From contig QZLH01000526.1 of assembly GCA_003833135.1 (NCBI GenBank), forward strand, positions 1-64,000: a stretch of DNA of 64,000 bases. Reading direction: 5' to 3'. Position 1 is the stretch's first letter; each line of letters begins with the position of its first letter. This DNA is from Oehlia diaphana. Its lineage: Eukaryota > Glomeromycota > Glomeromycetes > Glomerales > Glomeraceae. A model generated the notes under the pieces. That model made no database searches. It was not told where the DNA came from and saw only the letters and a program-made list of their open reading frames with translations. A program made the position numbers and the translations under genes. Below are positions 31,901 through 44,223 of this stretch, piece by piece.

Positions 31901-32752
31901 ATAGTGTCAGCATGCTATAATGGGAAATATTAAATATAAAACCACCTTTTCATAACTTTCCAAAGAAAATAGGACTTACAAATTAAGTACACTTAAAATT
32001 CTTCAAGGCCAGAAAGAGAATAGTTCCTGGTAAATTACAAGAACAATTTTACTTTTAAGATGTTTAATAACTATATGAAATTATGTAATTTTGGCTATAA
32101 TAAAAATGATTTACATTCATCATGTTACTCTAAATTCTCATACTCTTCACATTTAATCAAAGTAATAAATAAATCTATATATTTGAAGAGATTTCAGTTA
32201 GTTAGTTTCTAGGAAAATGGATACTCTTTAAATGCAAAAGACAATAAGATATTAAATTGAAAATATTCCAAATAGTATATGCATATTTCAACTATAGAAC
32301 AGAAATAGGTTCTCACATATTTTAGACAATTTTACTGTTAAAAGCTATAAAATAGCTAAAAATACCAAATTAAAAAACTCAATAAATATTTTAAGAAATA
32401 TGAAAACTTGAAGAATATACTGGTAACCAATTTGTATATAAAAAGAAATTTTATTCTTAGATACTGCCTTCATTTTCTAAAGTAAAAAAGAAGAAAATCA
32501 GAGAATTTTTAAAAAGAACTTTCAAAAAGTACAACAACAAGGACTTTGTTGACAAATCAAAAGAGAAGTCTTCCCAAGAGAATGAGTTATAAGATAGATA
32601 AGGGATCTTTCAGAAGAAGGATACAATATCTACAAATGTTCTGCATTATTTTTTAATAAAGATGACATAATAGGAATTTTTAGTAATAATTAGAAAGTCC
32701 TCCTTCCAAACATTGAACTGGTTCTTGCCAAGTATTCTAATAAGCTCTAGAA

Positions 32753-32878
32753 ATGGCTCAACAAGTCATTAATGAAAAGAATAAACTAGTGGTTCAGTTA
32801 GAAGCCTCACAGCACACACTACAAGAAGCTTAAAAGATTCAAGAACTTCTGAAGTATGCAGAAAAACTTACCATCTAA
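32753..32878 (+). pseudogene. Possible coiled-coil gene remnant
   Basis: Reads MAQQVINEKNKLVVQLEASQ then HTLQEA, a stop, and KIQELLKYAEKLT before another stop: a heptad-like, charged sequence unlike the surrounding noise. Upstream at about 32490-32590 another charged stretch (KKIRFLKRTFKKYNNKDF-like) ends in a stop. It is too short to assign. Confidence 0.25.
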
Positions 32879-32997
32879 ACTCTAATCACTTTAATTAATA
32901 TATTAGAGAACTTATTATAACAGCAAAGCAAAAGGAAATGTTCATTGACATTTCTATTAGAAGAAAATAAATATTTGAAATTGTTAAAAAGTTTGAC

Positions 32998-33350
32998 ATG
33001 TTTATCATGTTTAACATGATTAACATATTAAACATGATTGACATATTAAACATATTAGCCATATTAAATATATTAGATATATTAGATATATTAGACTTGT
33101 TAAATATGTATAAATACAAGTCAATTTTTGTAGTAGTGTTTCTTTCAGACAACAACAGAAATAAGTTTATTTGTGTGAAATCCTTTATTTATGGCCAAAT
33201 ATATATGCCAACATAAAGTGTTATACTACACATCTGATTAGATATTTTTAGATATATGATTAATTATATACTGTTTATTATCTGCTTACATAATTAAATA
33301 ATTGCTTAATATTTTTGAGCGCAAATGAACTGATATAACAATATAATAAT
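32998..33350 (+). repeat. Dispersed repeat C, copy 1
   Basis: Similar in order to about 54300-54630: a run of acatgattaacatattaaac units, then aagtcaattttt(g/c)tagtagt, gtgaaatc(c/t)tttatt, tatatgcc(a/g)acata and atctgattag. The first 100 bp are a low-complexity attaaacat/attagatat minisatellite. Confidence 0.65.
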
Positions 33351-33540
33351 CATGAAATAATCATGATATAGATTTTAAATAATAAGAAGCTTGAGAAATT
33401 ACTAGCACTTATCAATTCTATAATTTGGATATTTTATTTAAATATAGAAGGAAAATCTGATTATAGATTCTTGTCTTCTATTATTCAGCTTCTGATGATC
33501 ACAAAAGTTATAGATTACCATTACAATTTTGTATTATTAG

Positions 33541-33774
33541 CTTCAGCTTTTAGGTTATAATAAAGCAGAAACTGTATTAAATTTATTTAATGAAGCAATA
33601 TCTAATTGGGGAATTCCACATAGATGTAGAGGAGATCAAAGTGTAGAAAATATATTAGTTGCAGAATGGATGGTTAACTATAGAGGAATGAATAGAGGAA
33701 GTTATATTTTTGATAGATCAGTTAAATTTATAAAAGACCTTCATTTATCAGGCTGGGTATATAGTGTAGTGTAA
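33541..33774 (+). pseudogene. Integrase-like (rve/DDE fold) fragment
   Basis: In frame from about 33541: YNKAETVLNLFNEAISNWGI, then PHRCRGDQSVENILVAEWMV and NYRGMNRGSYIFDRS. The GIPxRxRGDxGxEN...RGxxRGSYIxGxS pattern resembles the integrase-core proteins found in some eukaryotic mobile elements; the RGDQSVEN block contains the expected second acidic residue. The N-terminal third and the downstream IERLW region are missing, and a non-homologous tail leads to a stop. It is a relic; the parent element class is uncertain. Confidence 0.6.
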
Positions 33775-34631
33775 TGGAAATTTTGCATCATTAAAAATGA
33801 TTTGCATATTGATTAGAAATATAAGTTGAAATTTTTTAAATTTAGAAAATAAGAAATTAAATGGTCAACAGATGATGAAAAAATGATATTATTCATTATG
33901 TCAATTTCATAACTATAAAAAAATGGCTAAAGTAGAAAAGTATTGAATTTATAGATATTTAATTTTTTAACAAAATCTTCATGCTTGTGGGATGTATTTT
34001 ACATTGCACTTAAATGCTTTGTAAGGTAGGGATTGTTCTTTATTTTGTATATATGATGCTTACCAGACATACAAATAAAAGTACTGTCACTTCCTTTGAA
34101 GATAGTTATAAAAAAAGCAAAAAAAAAAAAAATCCTATTTGAAGTCAGATTTTTAATACCATATATCAAGAATTGAGAATAAATTAATTATCTTTTACAA
34201 TTATTTATAGCATTCTATTCAATTAAATCAAAACATTATCTTTAATTAATTCTTATTTTGTGGAAATAATATTAACTGAAGTAGAATCCTCCATTCAACA
34301 TAAACAATGATGGAAAATACTTACAACCTTTTTGATCTCCAAATATTGTAAACTAAATATTTGAATATCCAAGACAATATCCAAAGAATAAAGTGGATAG
34401 AAATTTTATTTTTCTAATATTGTTTACTTAGTAGGAGCTTAAAATTTAGAGGAGAGTTGTTAAATAAGAAGATTGGTTAAATGGCTAATCATATGATTTT
34501 TAGTCATTTTACTGCATCACAAAATGAACTAGGCAACTAGCATATATTTCTTCAATTATAATTCTTATATTTTATATTATATTTATTTATTTATTATGGG
34601 CAAATTAAAAAGGGTTAATTATATAATAATT

Positions 34632-34790
34632 TAGTTTTATTTATAATTAAAAAAGCTTCTAAATTCATTCCTAGTATGCAAGCAAAATGTTTATAAAGAA
34701 TCAAACTGAAGAGGAATTTATAATATGTATAATATATTAGCTGCTAAATTATTCTGCATCAATTTACCTAGTATCAAATCAAAAAAGTGA
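34632..34790 (+). repeat. Dispersed repeat B, copy 2
   Basis: Second copy of the sequence at 31587-31900, with shared words listed there; spacing between copies is about 3 kb. Confidence 0.6.
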
Positions 34791-35235
34791 TGAATTTGAG
34801 ACATTGAAAGAAGCTATAAGATGGTCAAAAAGATTGGTAATAGGCAAATGCATTTGATAAATACATTTTCCTATGACAGTATTTGAAGAAAAAGGTGAAA
34901 ACAAATTGCATAGTGAAGTCACTATATGCAACAGCTAACACCTCACTATCATACCACATCTCAGCAAATATATTATATATTTGAAACCCTTGGAGTAAAA
35001 CAGATTATGAGGACTGAAAATACTGGTTAGAAAGTTAAGAAGAATATCAAGATCTAGTTATGAGATCTTCGGAGATTTTCAATAGAGTTGAAAATTAAGA
35101 GGATGATATTACAATAGAAAATTAGGTAATGAACTCATGTGATATAATGGGTGATCAATGGTAATAACCAGGATGATTAATATTACCATTGAGATTACTT
35201 AATAGAAACTAGTATTCAGATATTCTTAAGGTTTT

Positions 35236-36135
35236 GATATATGTTTTCTTTGTAATGAATCAAAGAGACTAATGAACATTTGTGGACATGCCCTCAATCA
35301 ATTGACATACTCAAACTAATTTTTAAAAAAATATGGTTTTATTTATCAATCTATTATTATAAATAATATGAATAGAGATAAGGTCAATACAACTGAAATT
35401 GATTTCAATATCCCTGTTTTCACATGGACTAACACTACACCTCTGGTCATACAAGATGCATCTGACCTACATTGTATTCTTATTAATATAGTTCTGATAT
35501 CAATCATAAAACCTTTCAAATGTGCAAAAATCAACAAAAAAATTGTCAAAAAACTTCTTTTGAAATTTCTTTTCAACCTTCATCATGATATATACAAAAA
35601 CCTGTGGAAACATACTCAAAAAAATGGAAAGAGTTCAAATTACAAAATCATATCACAAAAAAATCTTTTATTGTTCATATTAATCATAAAAGACACAGAG
35701 ATATGGATGATAGCCTTGACAACTTCAGAAAACACTGTGACATAACAAGCATGGATTATAATAACCCTTTATAATTTTACAACAAAATCTGGATAATTCT
35801 ATTTTTTGTATTTGTCTAACAAGTTTAATTTTCCTCTTAATTCTCTTTACACTGAATTTTTAGACAATATTAATATAGATTTTAACCTATAGCCCCTTCA
35901 TTCATTTCCTTATAGGTCTTTGTCTTTCTTTTCTTTTCTTTTTTTGCTCCAATTTGATCAATTAGCATAGTCCTACTTTTTCAAATAGTTCTGATTGAAG
36001 GGTGAGGTCCTGTATTGGGATGAAATTCTAAGAACTGTACACATATATTAGTTCCTTTTTGTACATGAGTACCTTCAACTTTATTTATAATAGTCTTTGA
36101 ATACTACTCTTTTAAAAATAAAATAAAATAAATAT
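35236..36135 (+). mobile_element. LINE-like retroelement 3-prime end (decayed ORF2 C-terminus plus 3-prime UTR)
   Basis: A frameshifted Cys/His motif CFLCNESK ... TNEHLWTCP (CxxC...HxxxC) matches the zinc-knuckle-like end of many LINE ORF2 proteins. It leads into an open frame at 35368-35745 starting MNRDKVNTTEIDFNIPVFTW. Downstream untranslated sequence ends in an AAAAT repeat (about 36112-36135), the usual LINE tail. There is at least one frameshift at about 35265, and no reverse transcriptase domain is visible upstream, so it is a 5-prime-truncated or rearranged copy. Assignment is by motif only. Confidence 0.5.
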
Positions 36136-37058
36136 ACATTAAAAAACTGATAATAACACTTTAACAAAGTTTGTGCAACAAAAAAGATATAAAAAGACCT
36201 TATTTCCGTAATATTCTTTCTATCTTATTATTCTTACCATATTTGAACCTTTTGCACTTGCTGAAAGAGAAATCACTTTATTAAGTTACTGATACATTCT
36301 TAATTGAATATTTCTATCCTTTATTGTGCAAGATCTAGGACAGGATAACAGATCTATTGACACCAATAAAGGGCAAAGACTCCGGTCTTCTGAACACTGA
36401 AGTGGTTTTGCACCTTCACTTTTCTTGGAGGTTTTTTTTTTATGTAGTGTGGTCCTCTGATACCAACAATACTAACAATATTATTTGTAGTTCTTTAGCA
36501 TTACCAACTGAAGAGCAAGAATGTGAATTTTTCAATATGTGAACATGAACAACAATCTTGGCACCTGTAGAACTATTTTTTTAACTGTTGGCAAATTTCA
36601 TAATATCTAGTCACAATGAAAAGAATGAATTAAAATCTGGAATTAAGTATTTTGTCTTGTCATGAGTAAGTAGGCTTAAATATTATGATTTAAGTGAAGT
36701 TGTGAAATTATTTGTAATATTCAATTTCTTTCTGATAACTGGATAGTTTTAGTTGGCATTTTTTAACTAGGTATTTATCCGGATGATAAAAACGCGATAT
36801 CAAAAAAGGGATCAAAGCATTAGCTTCTGCTACAGTAATCAGTAGGTATCAAACAATTATTTATTTAAATTAATGCCAAAAAAAATTTGGTTTGAATATA
36901 AATAAATGAAATACTGTTCAAACTTATTGAAGTATAAATTAAAAAAAATGTTTTTTTTTATAAATCCCTTCTATCATAGAAACGTCAAAAAGATATCTAT
37001 TATATGCTACACATTACCAATATTATAAAATGGTACTACAAATTTAGTATATATTTAA
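36136..37058. other. Intergenic; unassigned sequence
   Basis: Contains a GC-richer stretch at about 36350-36445 (gggcaaagactccggtcttc and onward) that may belong to another retroelement. No gene supported. Confidence 0.3.
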
Positions 37059-37432
37059 TTAATAATTAAATATATTTTGAATATCATCATTCATTTTTTT
37101 CATTTTGTTAATTTTTTCATTAATCTTTTCTAAAAAAATTTCTTGATAAATTTCTTGAGAGGAATTTAATGGAATATTTTCTTGATAACCTTATATAATA
37201 GAATCAGTAGAATCTTCCTTCTTTTTACCTTTGGTATCAAATGAATTATCAACATCAAATTTCCAAATAGGAAATTACATCAAAATCAACAACTTCAAAA
37301 TCTTTCATATACCATTCTTAAAAATTTTTAGATTGACTAATATAATAAATATATTTTGTTTCGGGTTCATCAGGCCAAAAATGAAAATGTTCTAATGTTT
37401 CATAATCTTACTATTTGATTTGCTCTAAATCT
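37059..37432 (-). pseudogene. Decayed protein-coding gene of unknown function, C-terminal part
   Basis: Read on the minus strand, one frame gives DYETLEHFHFWPDEPETKYI, YYISQSKNF, a stop, then EWYMKDFEVVDFDVISYLEI. After a frame change it continues KFDVDNSFDTKGKKKEDSTD, SII, a stop, then GYQENIPLNSSQEIYQEIFL and a Lys-rich end finishing QNIFNY with TAA at 37059-37061. Coding character is strong, but two stops and one frameshift break it. The family is not recognised. Confidence 0.55.
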
Positions 37433-38932
37433 TAAATAAAGCTTACTTGTAGCCGTTCCACTTAATGTATCTGATTTTACATTAGGATTATTAAGGTACT
37501 TAAGTAAAATAAACCTAGATACAAATAACAAAAAATTGAAATTAAATAAAATAAACTACCACGACATTAAGCTGACGAATATTTTCATAGGCATTCTTAA
37601 ATATATCAAAAAAAAAAAATAAAATGATGATACATTGTGTGCGCAAATCCAATTATTATACAATGAATATAAAAAATAAATGATATATTTTTAATGATAT
37701 ATATAACATAATAAATATATATAATGTCTATTTCTAATCAATTAAAAAAATATATATATTTAATAATTTAATTTATCATGAATTCTTTTTAAAAATAAAT
37801 TTTATATTTACATAATACTAGGTTTACCAGGCGAAGATATATAACTTAAATCATCGTTAATATTAAAAATTGTAAAACAAACCTACAAATTCGATCCTGT
37901 TATAGGCCCGTGAAGATATAACTGTATTAATTCAGAAATAATGTAACTAAAAAATTTCGAAATTTCCAACTTATAACTTCATGATTAAAATATTCCCAAC
38001 TAATAAATATGAAACGAAAAGGTAAAAATAAGAAATCGAAGAAAAGGGAGAAAAGAACTTTTGTTGCAAACGAAAATTAATAATCTTTATGAAGTAGCTA
38101 AGAATTAGAAATGAAAAAAAGAACTACAGTTATATTTAAATAATAAAGGTACCTTAAACACAGTAATCATTCAACCAGCATAATCTAGAATAAATAAGCA
38201 ATAACAACAGTATCTTTGAGTAAACGACCTATAAATATAAAATCAAGTTATATCAATAGTAATCATTATTAGTATATTAGATTTTTTTTATTGATTTGTC
38301 AAATATTTTAATGAATGGCGCAATATAATATTTGAATTCATTCATAATGTGCTTGATTTTACGAAATTACTCTCCCGAGAAGTTTTTAGAATTATTCTTG
38401 TCTCATCGCCGAGACTACATAAGCAAACAAAATTTTTGGATTGTTGTTTCTTATTATTATTATTTCATTCTCATTTTTGATTACATACCTATAATATTCG
38501 TATATTTTGTTTTCATGATCTTGCTAATTTACGAGCCTTACAAAATACAATCTGCCGTGTAATTTTGTACGAATATGATTATGATTTGTAAAAATTGCGG
38601 TAAACTAAATAAAAGTGTTACTTAAAGAAAGTTTTTTTTTAGATTTAAATATAAATAATATTTGTCATAATGTCACGAGAAACAAAAAATTAACTCATTA
38701 TATTCAATTTTTTTTTTTCCAGTTTCTAACTAAATATATATTAAAATAATCACGCACTATTATTTTTATGTGACACAATAGGTGGCGTACTTCGTCTGAG
38801 GTATCGACATCTGTGCGACTATAATCGGAAATTATCATAACTTCAAGAATTATTTTCGGTAACACTAATTTTAATTTGACCGTATAATTTCCGTTATTTT
38901 TTTTCGTCAAATTTTTTTTTTTTTTATTTAAC
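37433..38932. other. Intergenic
   Basis: No gene supported. The 76-codon open frame at 38332-38562 is hydrophobic and AT-driven, and not convincing. Confidence 0.35.
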
Positions 38933-41711
38933 ATGTCTGTCAATAATATCAAAGTACAAGATACCGAAAATACAAACGAATGGATTAATTGGATTGAAAA
39001 AACTATTGATAAAGAAAATATAATTTATTATAATTACAAATAATTTAATAATTTTTAAGAAATTGGCGTTGGAAATTTTGGAAAAGTATATCGTGTAAGT
39101 TAAATTTAGAAAAAAATTTTGCAACCAAATTTTTTTTAAATATTATCATCAGTTCATCACCATAAAAGAAATTGTTCGTGAGTTAATACAACATGTAATA
39201 CTCACTTTTTTTAATTTATTTTTAGTCTATTATATTAATTTCAAATTTTTGAATTTTTTTTTATCTAGTTAAAAATACAGCGCAAAATTGATTTTCACAA
39301 TAATATTATTCGTTGCTACAGAATAGCGAAATTTGAATAAAGTGGGTATTATAAAGATAGTAAATATTTTATAATATACCGAGTTTTTATTCGAGAAAAA
39401 AAATACATTTTAACAATTACTTCTGTCATTATTTAGAAAATCATGATAACAATATCAATTACATGTTAGTAATGGAATATGCAGATAGCGGTAGTCTTCG
39501 GAACTATTTGAAGTATAAATGTAGTAAACTAACTTGGGATGGTAAGTACCTTATGGCGTATCAGTTAGCTTGAGCTGTATCATGAAAGGATTGTCCATCG
39601 CGATTTGGTAATTCATTTACTCTTATTAAATCATCCAATAATATTATTTCTCGTTACTCATTTAATACATGTATACACTTTATAATAGCATTCTGGCAAT
39701 ATATTAGTCCATCAAAATTCAATAATTCAATCAAATTAGCAGATTTTGGTTTATAAAAAAGAATTTGAGAATCATCAAATTCATCCAATTTTCAATCCAA
39801 ATTATTTGGAAGGGTTTCTTACGTTGATCCAAAATGCTTCAATAATAACCAATCAACACAAATGTATTCAATGAATGAAAAAAGTGATGTTTATAGTATT
39901 TGAGAGAGCATAGTAAACATGTAGTGTATGGTTGGCTATGTACTGTATGTAGGGTATGGTTAATGTAATCAACATGATTATATAGAAAACATGTAGCGTA
40001 CGGTGAGCTATGTACGTACGGTATAGTATACATCACCCTACAGTAAACATCACCCCACTCTACAGTATGGTAAAAATGACTATACATACCGTACGTTGAT
40101 CACTATACAGACATACATAGGCCTCTATACATGACATGTTTCCGTCGTACCCGTTAAACATCACATATTAAATGATCACGTGACCATACGTAGAACGGTC
40201 TAGGTTTTTCCTTATTTGGTAATAAACAATGTAGATCTGTATGGAACGCGCGTGAAATTTTGCATACTCTACATACATAGGTTATTGTTATCGCAACACC
40301 CAGTATTGGAGAATTATCGTGGAAATCCCCAGAAATTATATACGAGTGAAAATATTGTAATTGACGCAGGAAAAAAATTAAATTGATTAAATTATGTCCA
40401 AATATATGCACTTCGTTAGTTTCTATATATTCTTGATATTTCAACTCTCATTTTTATGTCGAGAATTTTCTAAATTCAAGTGGGTAATCTCCTTTTTATA
40501 TTGAAGATGAGCAATATGATGTTGGTTTAGCATTGGAAATTGATCAAGTTCTTAGAGAAACAATTATTCCTGATACGCCAGAAGATTATGTTAAAATTTA
40601 CACCTGTAAGTAAAATTTTCAAATATTATTTCTTAAATATAATTTGATTAATCTCAAATTACATTCATTTTTTTAGGATGTAGGGATGGTAAACCAGATA
40701 ATCGTCCAACTATATATCAAGTAGTTGATTGGCTAAAAACAATTACTACAAAAACAGATGTAAAGCAGAAATTCTTCAATCGTCAAGTGAACAAGAACTT
40801 AAGTAATGCTGAAGTTCCTTTAAGTACAAATAATTCAGAATCACAAGGAGAATTATCTCAGTTCATTCAAACTTTTAATGAGTACAAAAGAAATTAATAC
40901 TACATCAATAACAAATGAATAAAAGAATTTGGTATTAGAAAAAGATTTAACAGAATAATTGATGAAATAAATGATTTTATTGTTGAATTATTAAATAAAG
41001 GAATTGAAGGGGAATTATAAAAGAGCAAGTAATTATAGTAATTATAATACAAATTCACAAGAAATTTTTGATTGGTTATCAAATAATCAAATTAATTCAA
41101 ATTCTATCCTTTTACTTTGATATTTTAATTATAATGGAATTGAGACAAGTGAAAATAATGAGAAGGCTTTTAATTTATTCTTAATGCATCGGCAAAAATA
41201 TCATACATTAGCATAATATTTCGTTGCTTATTGTTACCAAAATGGATTTGGAACTATAAAAAATAATAAATTAGCTTTTAAATATTTCGAAAAAGTTGCT
41301 GATAAAAATTATGCAATGGAACAATTAGAAGTTGATTATTTTTATGATAATGGAATAGGTATTAAAAAAGATTTAAAAAAGGCTTTTTTTTTGTTTGAAA
41401 AAGCTGAGTCTTGGTCTTTATTATAAAAATGGAGAGTTAAAAAAGATTATAATAAAGCATTTGAATTGTTTAAACAATCAGCTGAAGGAAATTATTCATA
41501 TGAAATAACAATGTTAACATATTGTTATAGTTATAGTATTGGGACTAAATCTGACAAACAAAAAGCATTTGCATATTTAGGAACTAATATGTATGAATTT
41601 GGAGATGGAATTATGAAGGATATAGATAGAGCAACTTATTAGTATGAGAAGTCTGCTAAGCAAGGATATTAAAATGCAAAAAAATAGATTAAAAAAATTG
41701 ATAATTCTTAA
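38933..41711 (+). pseudogene. Protein kinase plus Sel1-repeat gene, decayed and interrupted
   Basis: Starts ATG 38933 MSVNNIKVQDTENTNEWINW, then after two stops the Gly loop EIGVGNFGKVYR. Further blocks follow across frames: VMEYADSGSLRNYLKY (about 39470), VHRDL (about 39590), LADFGL (about 39737) and EKSDVYSI (about 39880). After an inserted segment come SPFYIEDEQYDVGLALEI (about 40485) and DGKPDNRPTIYQVVDWLKT. The C-terminal part (about 41100-41690) holds Sel1-like repeats such as YQNGFGTIKNNKLAFKYFEK and YDNGIGIKKDLKKAFFLFEK. This is the common Rhizophagus kinase-Sel1 architecture. Numerous in-frame stops and frameshifts plus an insertion of roughly 560 bp mean it is dead. HRD and DFG motifs are still visible, so decay is not extreme. 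Confidence 0.88.
39904..40466. mobile_element. Inserted segment within kinase pseudogene, with internal inverted repeat
   Basis: Kinase homology stops at VYSI (about 39900) and resumes at SSG*SPFYIEDE (about 40472), so about 560 bp are foreign. Its first 230 bp form an imperfect inverted repeat: aaacatgtagtgtatggttg (39915) pairs with a related sequence ending acatgttt at 40141. The motif aaacatgtag(t/c)gta(t/c)gg is also directly repeated about 90 bp apart. It is unusually rich in gtac/tacgta words. No TIR at the exact edges and no TSD could be defined. Confidence 0.5.
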
Positions 41712-42924
41712 TAAATTCTTATAAATTGTTAAATTGCAAGTAAATTGACTCTTAAATTTAAAAGATAGATTTAAATCGTAAATTTTTTTATATTACCTAC
41801 CTTATATGGTTATCATCCTTGTAATACCGGAATAAAATATATTTAAGAATAAAGAAATAATAGATTTAAAAATATGAACTAAATCTTTATCATCAAGTAC
41901 AAATTTTCAAAATAAATCTTGTAATCGTAATTAGGGATTACAACGGTCGGTCATCGGTCGATCATATCCCTAATCATTTAGTGTCGTAATAGCTTCAAAT
42001 CATCACAAGTTAAACCAATAAATAAAATTTGAACATATTCAAATTCATTATTTCTATGTTTATTATCAGATTGCATTTTAATAGTAAAGTAGATGATAAA
42101 GAAAATAAGAAATACAATTATGGTAAACAAATGTTTTTGAAATTTTCTGGTGAAATTGTTTTGAAGAGAAAGAAATGCGATCGAATGGCGCAGTATGAGT
42201 AACTGTCACGAAAATTCACGTGATTTTTTCATCACCGGTTTTTTCATTTTTCATAATTAACTGAGGAAATGGAAACTTTTTAGTAGAAAAAACCTATTCG
42301 TTACGTCTTACCTGACAAATATGCGCCACACTTAATTTCAGTCAAAATGCACAAAATGCGTAATGTCGGCCAATTCGTGACTTTTTTTTTAATTTAAGTA
42401 AACTCTATAAATAATTATACTATTATAATAATTAATTTCTTTATAGTATTTGGTGTATAGTATCAACTACTAAACTACGCTCTAGACTCTTCAATACTTT
42501 TTTTTTAAAATTATAAAAAATTAGAAACACTTAGACAACGCATATAATTGAGCTAACTTAACTATACACACATCCCAACGCCAATATTATCTAATTAAAT
42601 CAATCGAAAATTCTAATTTCTGTATTACATCATAATTTCAATGAGATTGATTTATTACGTTTCAATATTAATATTTTTCGCCCCTGATTTGTAATGAATT
42701 CCTTTTCATTCGACAATACGATAACTGATAATATTAGTCAAACCAGTATTTTTAATATATAATTGAAATTTTAGTGCACATGTAACATATACTTACTTTT
42801 CTTGTATGGCAGCTTCAGTCATTTAGAACGATGATTTGATTTGATGTTATTGCAATGAAAGATTATAATTTAATTCACAATTTCAAGTAAGATGATTTCA
42901 ATTAATAATAATCGTATTATAAAT
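41712..42924. other. Intergenic
   Basis: No gene. A small inverted repeat, tagggatta / catatccctaatc, lies at about 41932-41980 around acggtcggtcatcggtcg. Confidence 0.35.
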
Positions 42925-43035
42925 TAACCCAAGCATTTTCAAAAATAATGTTAATATAAAGTAAAGTAATTTTTTTAAATTCTAAAAATTACTACTCATA
43001 GTAAGTAATTTAAGGATATACGCACAATATGAATT
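42925..43035 (-). pseudogene. F-box protein fragment (relic)
   Basis: The plus strand aacccaagcattttcaaaaa followed by ttctaaaaattact and agtaatttaagga parallels the same positions of F-box copies 1 and 2 (for example 4705-4810). It therefore encodes a degraded LKYLK/ENLL/FEDAWV segment of the LRR-like arm. Only about 110 bp remain, with internal deletions. Confidence 0.65.
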
Positions 43036-44006
43036 ATAGTTCGCTCTGCGTGCATAAAAACTTTTTATAATTATTTAGTTATTTTTAAAGAACATTTGCT
43101 AAAAACTTTTTTATTAATTAATATCATTTATTTTATTTTATTTTTACGATAAACCTTGGGTTTTTGATATAAATTTAGGTATTAAAGCTCCGGCCAGCAC
43201 TATCCAAATAAGGAATTAAAGGCCTATTATGTATATTATGCAGTTTTTTTAGTATTCTGACTTTCACATGTCACAAAATAATCCAACCAATTTTAGTTCA
43301 TCTTTGATCATGCAGTCTCGCATAAATGTTTACTTATAGGTAAGCAAAGTTATACGTTATCCCACGCCCTACTGTAAAAATTTTTTAATACGGATTCTTA
43401 TGTTTTATAATTATAATTATATTTGGTCATTTACAATTATCCAAAATGATACGAGTCAAAGTAATTTCTATAACTTTATTTATTTTTTTTGTATTTACGC
43501 CCATGCAAAAATAATATCCTATTTTAAAAATTTGAAAGAGAGTTACGGTTGTGTGGCTAAAATTACACAATATTATGTTTCAAAATATGAATATATTATT
43601 TATGTATTTTGATATTCATATTTTTCACTACTTTTATATTGATTGAAGACATATGCTGGCGCAGTAATGAGTAAATAATTTTCATTTTTTTTCAGGAAAC
43701 ATTTGATTATGAATAATAATATATTCTACATGTATTTTTTTAGTTCATTTAACGGTGAATAGAAAAATTTTTGGAATGTCATTTTAACTTCTATATGCAA
43801 TTTGAATAACGCCCGCACGCATAAATTTGATTTTCTCCTTTCCTTTTATATTTCTATTTATAGATTTTGATCAACATATCATTTGCGATACAACCTTCTA
43901 TATGAAGTCGAACAATATAAGATAAATAAATAGAACGACCAATTGTTTTGAAAAAAAAGCTTCTTTCAGTTTTTAATTTTAATACGTAAATACCATAATA
44001 TTTCCT
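43036..44006. other. Intergenic, 5-prime flank of the GHKL ATPase gene
   Basis: No gene supported. The 70-codon open frame at 43400-43612 lacks any motif. A cluster gtcacaaaataatccaacc with a TTCACATG word lies near 43262. Confidence 0.3.
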
Positions 44007-44181
44007 ATGTCTATAGATGAGATTAGAAATCGTGTTCTTTCGAATCTTAGCGAAGAACGAGTAGAAGTCAATCATAGACCTTTGATTGATAAGATTTTGG
44101 CCCGGTAAAATTCATTTTTGAAACGTTAGCTTTTATACTTAAACTTTCATACTGTGTTTTTTCTAATTTCATCAATTTTTT

Positions 44182-44223
<42 letters not shown>

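Noticed and set aside
32895..33216. Met/Asn/Ile-rich open frames on both strands
   Set aside because: Translations of an attaaacat/attagatat minisatellite within dispersed repeat C.
39839..40444. Open frames of 82 and 96 codons on the minus strand
   Set aside because: They fall in the inserted repeat segment of the kinase pseudogene and reflect tacat/gtac repeats.
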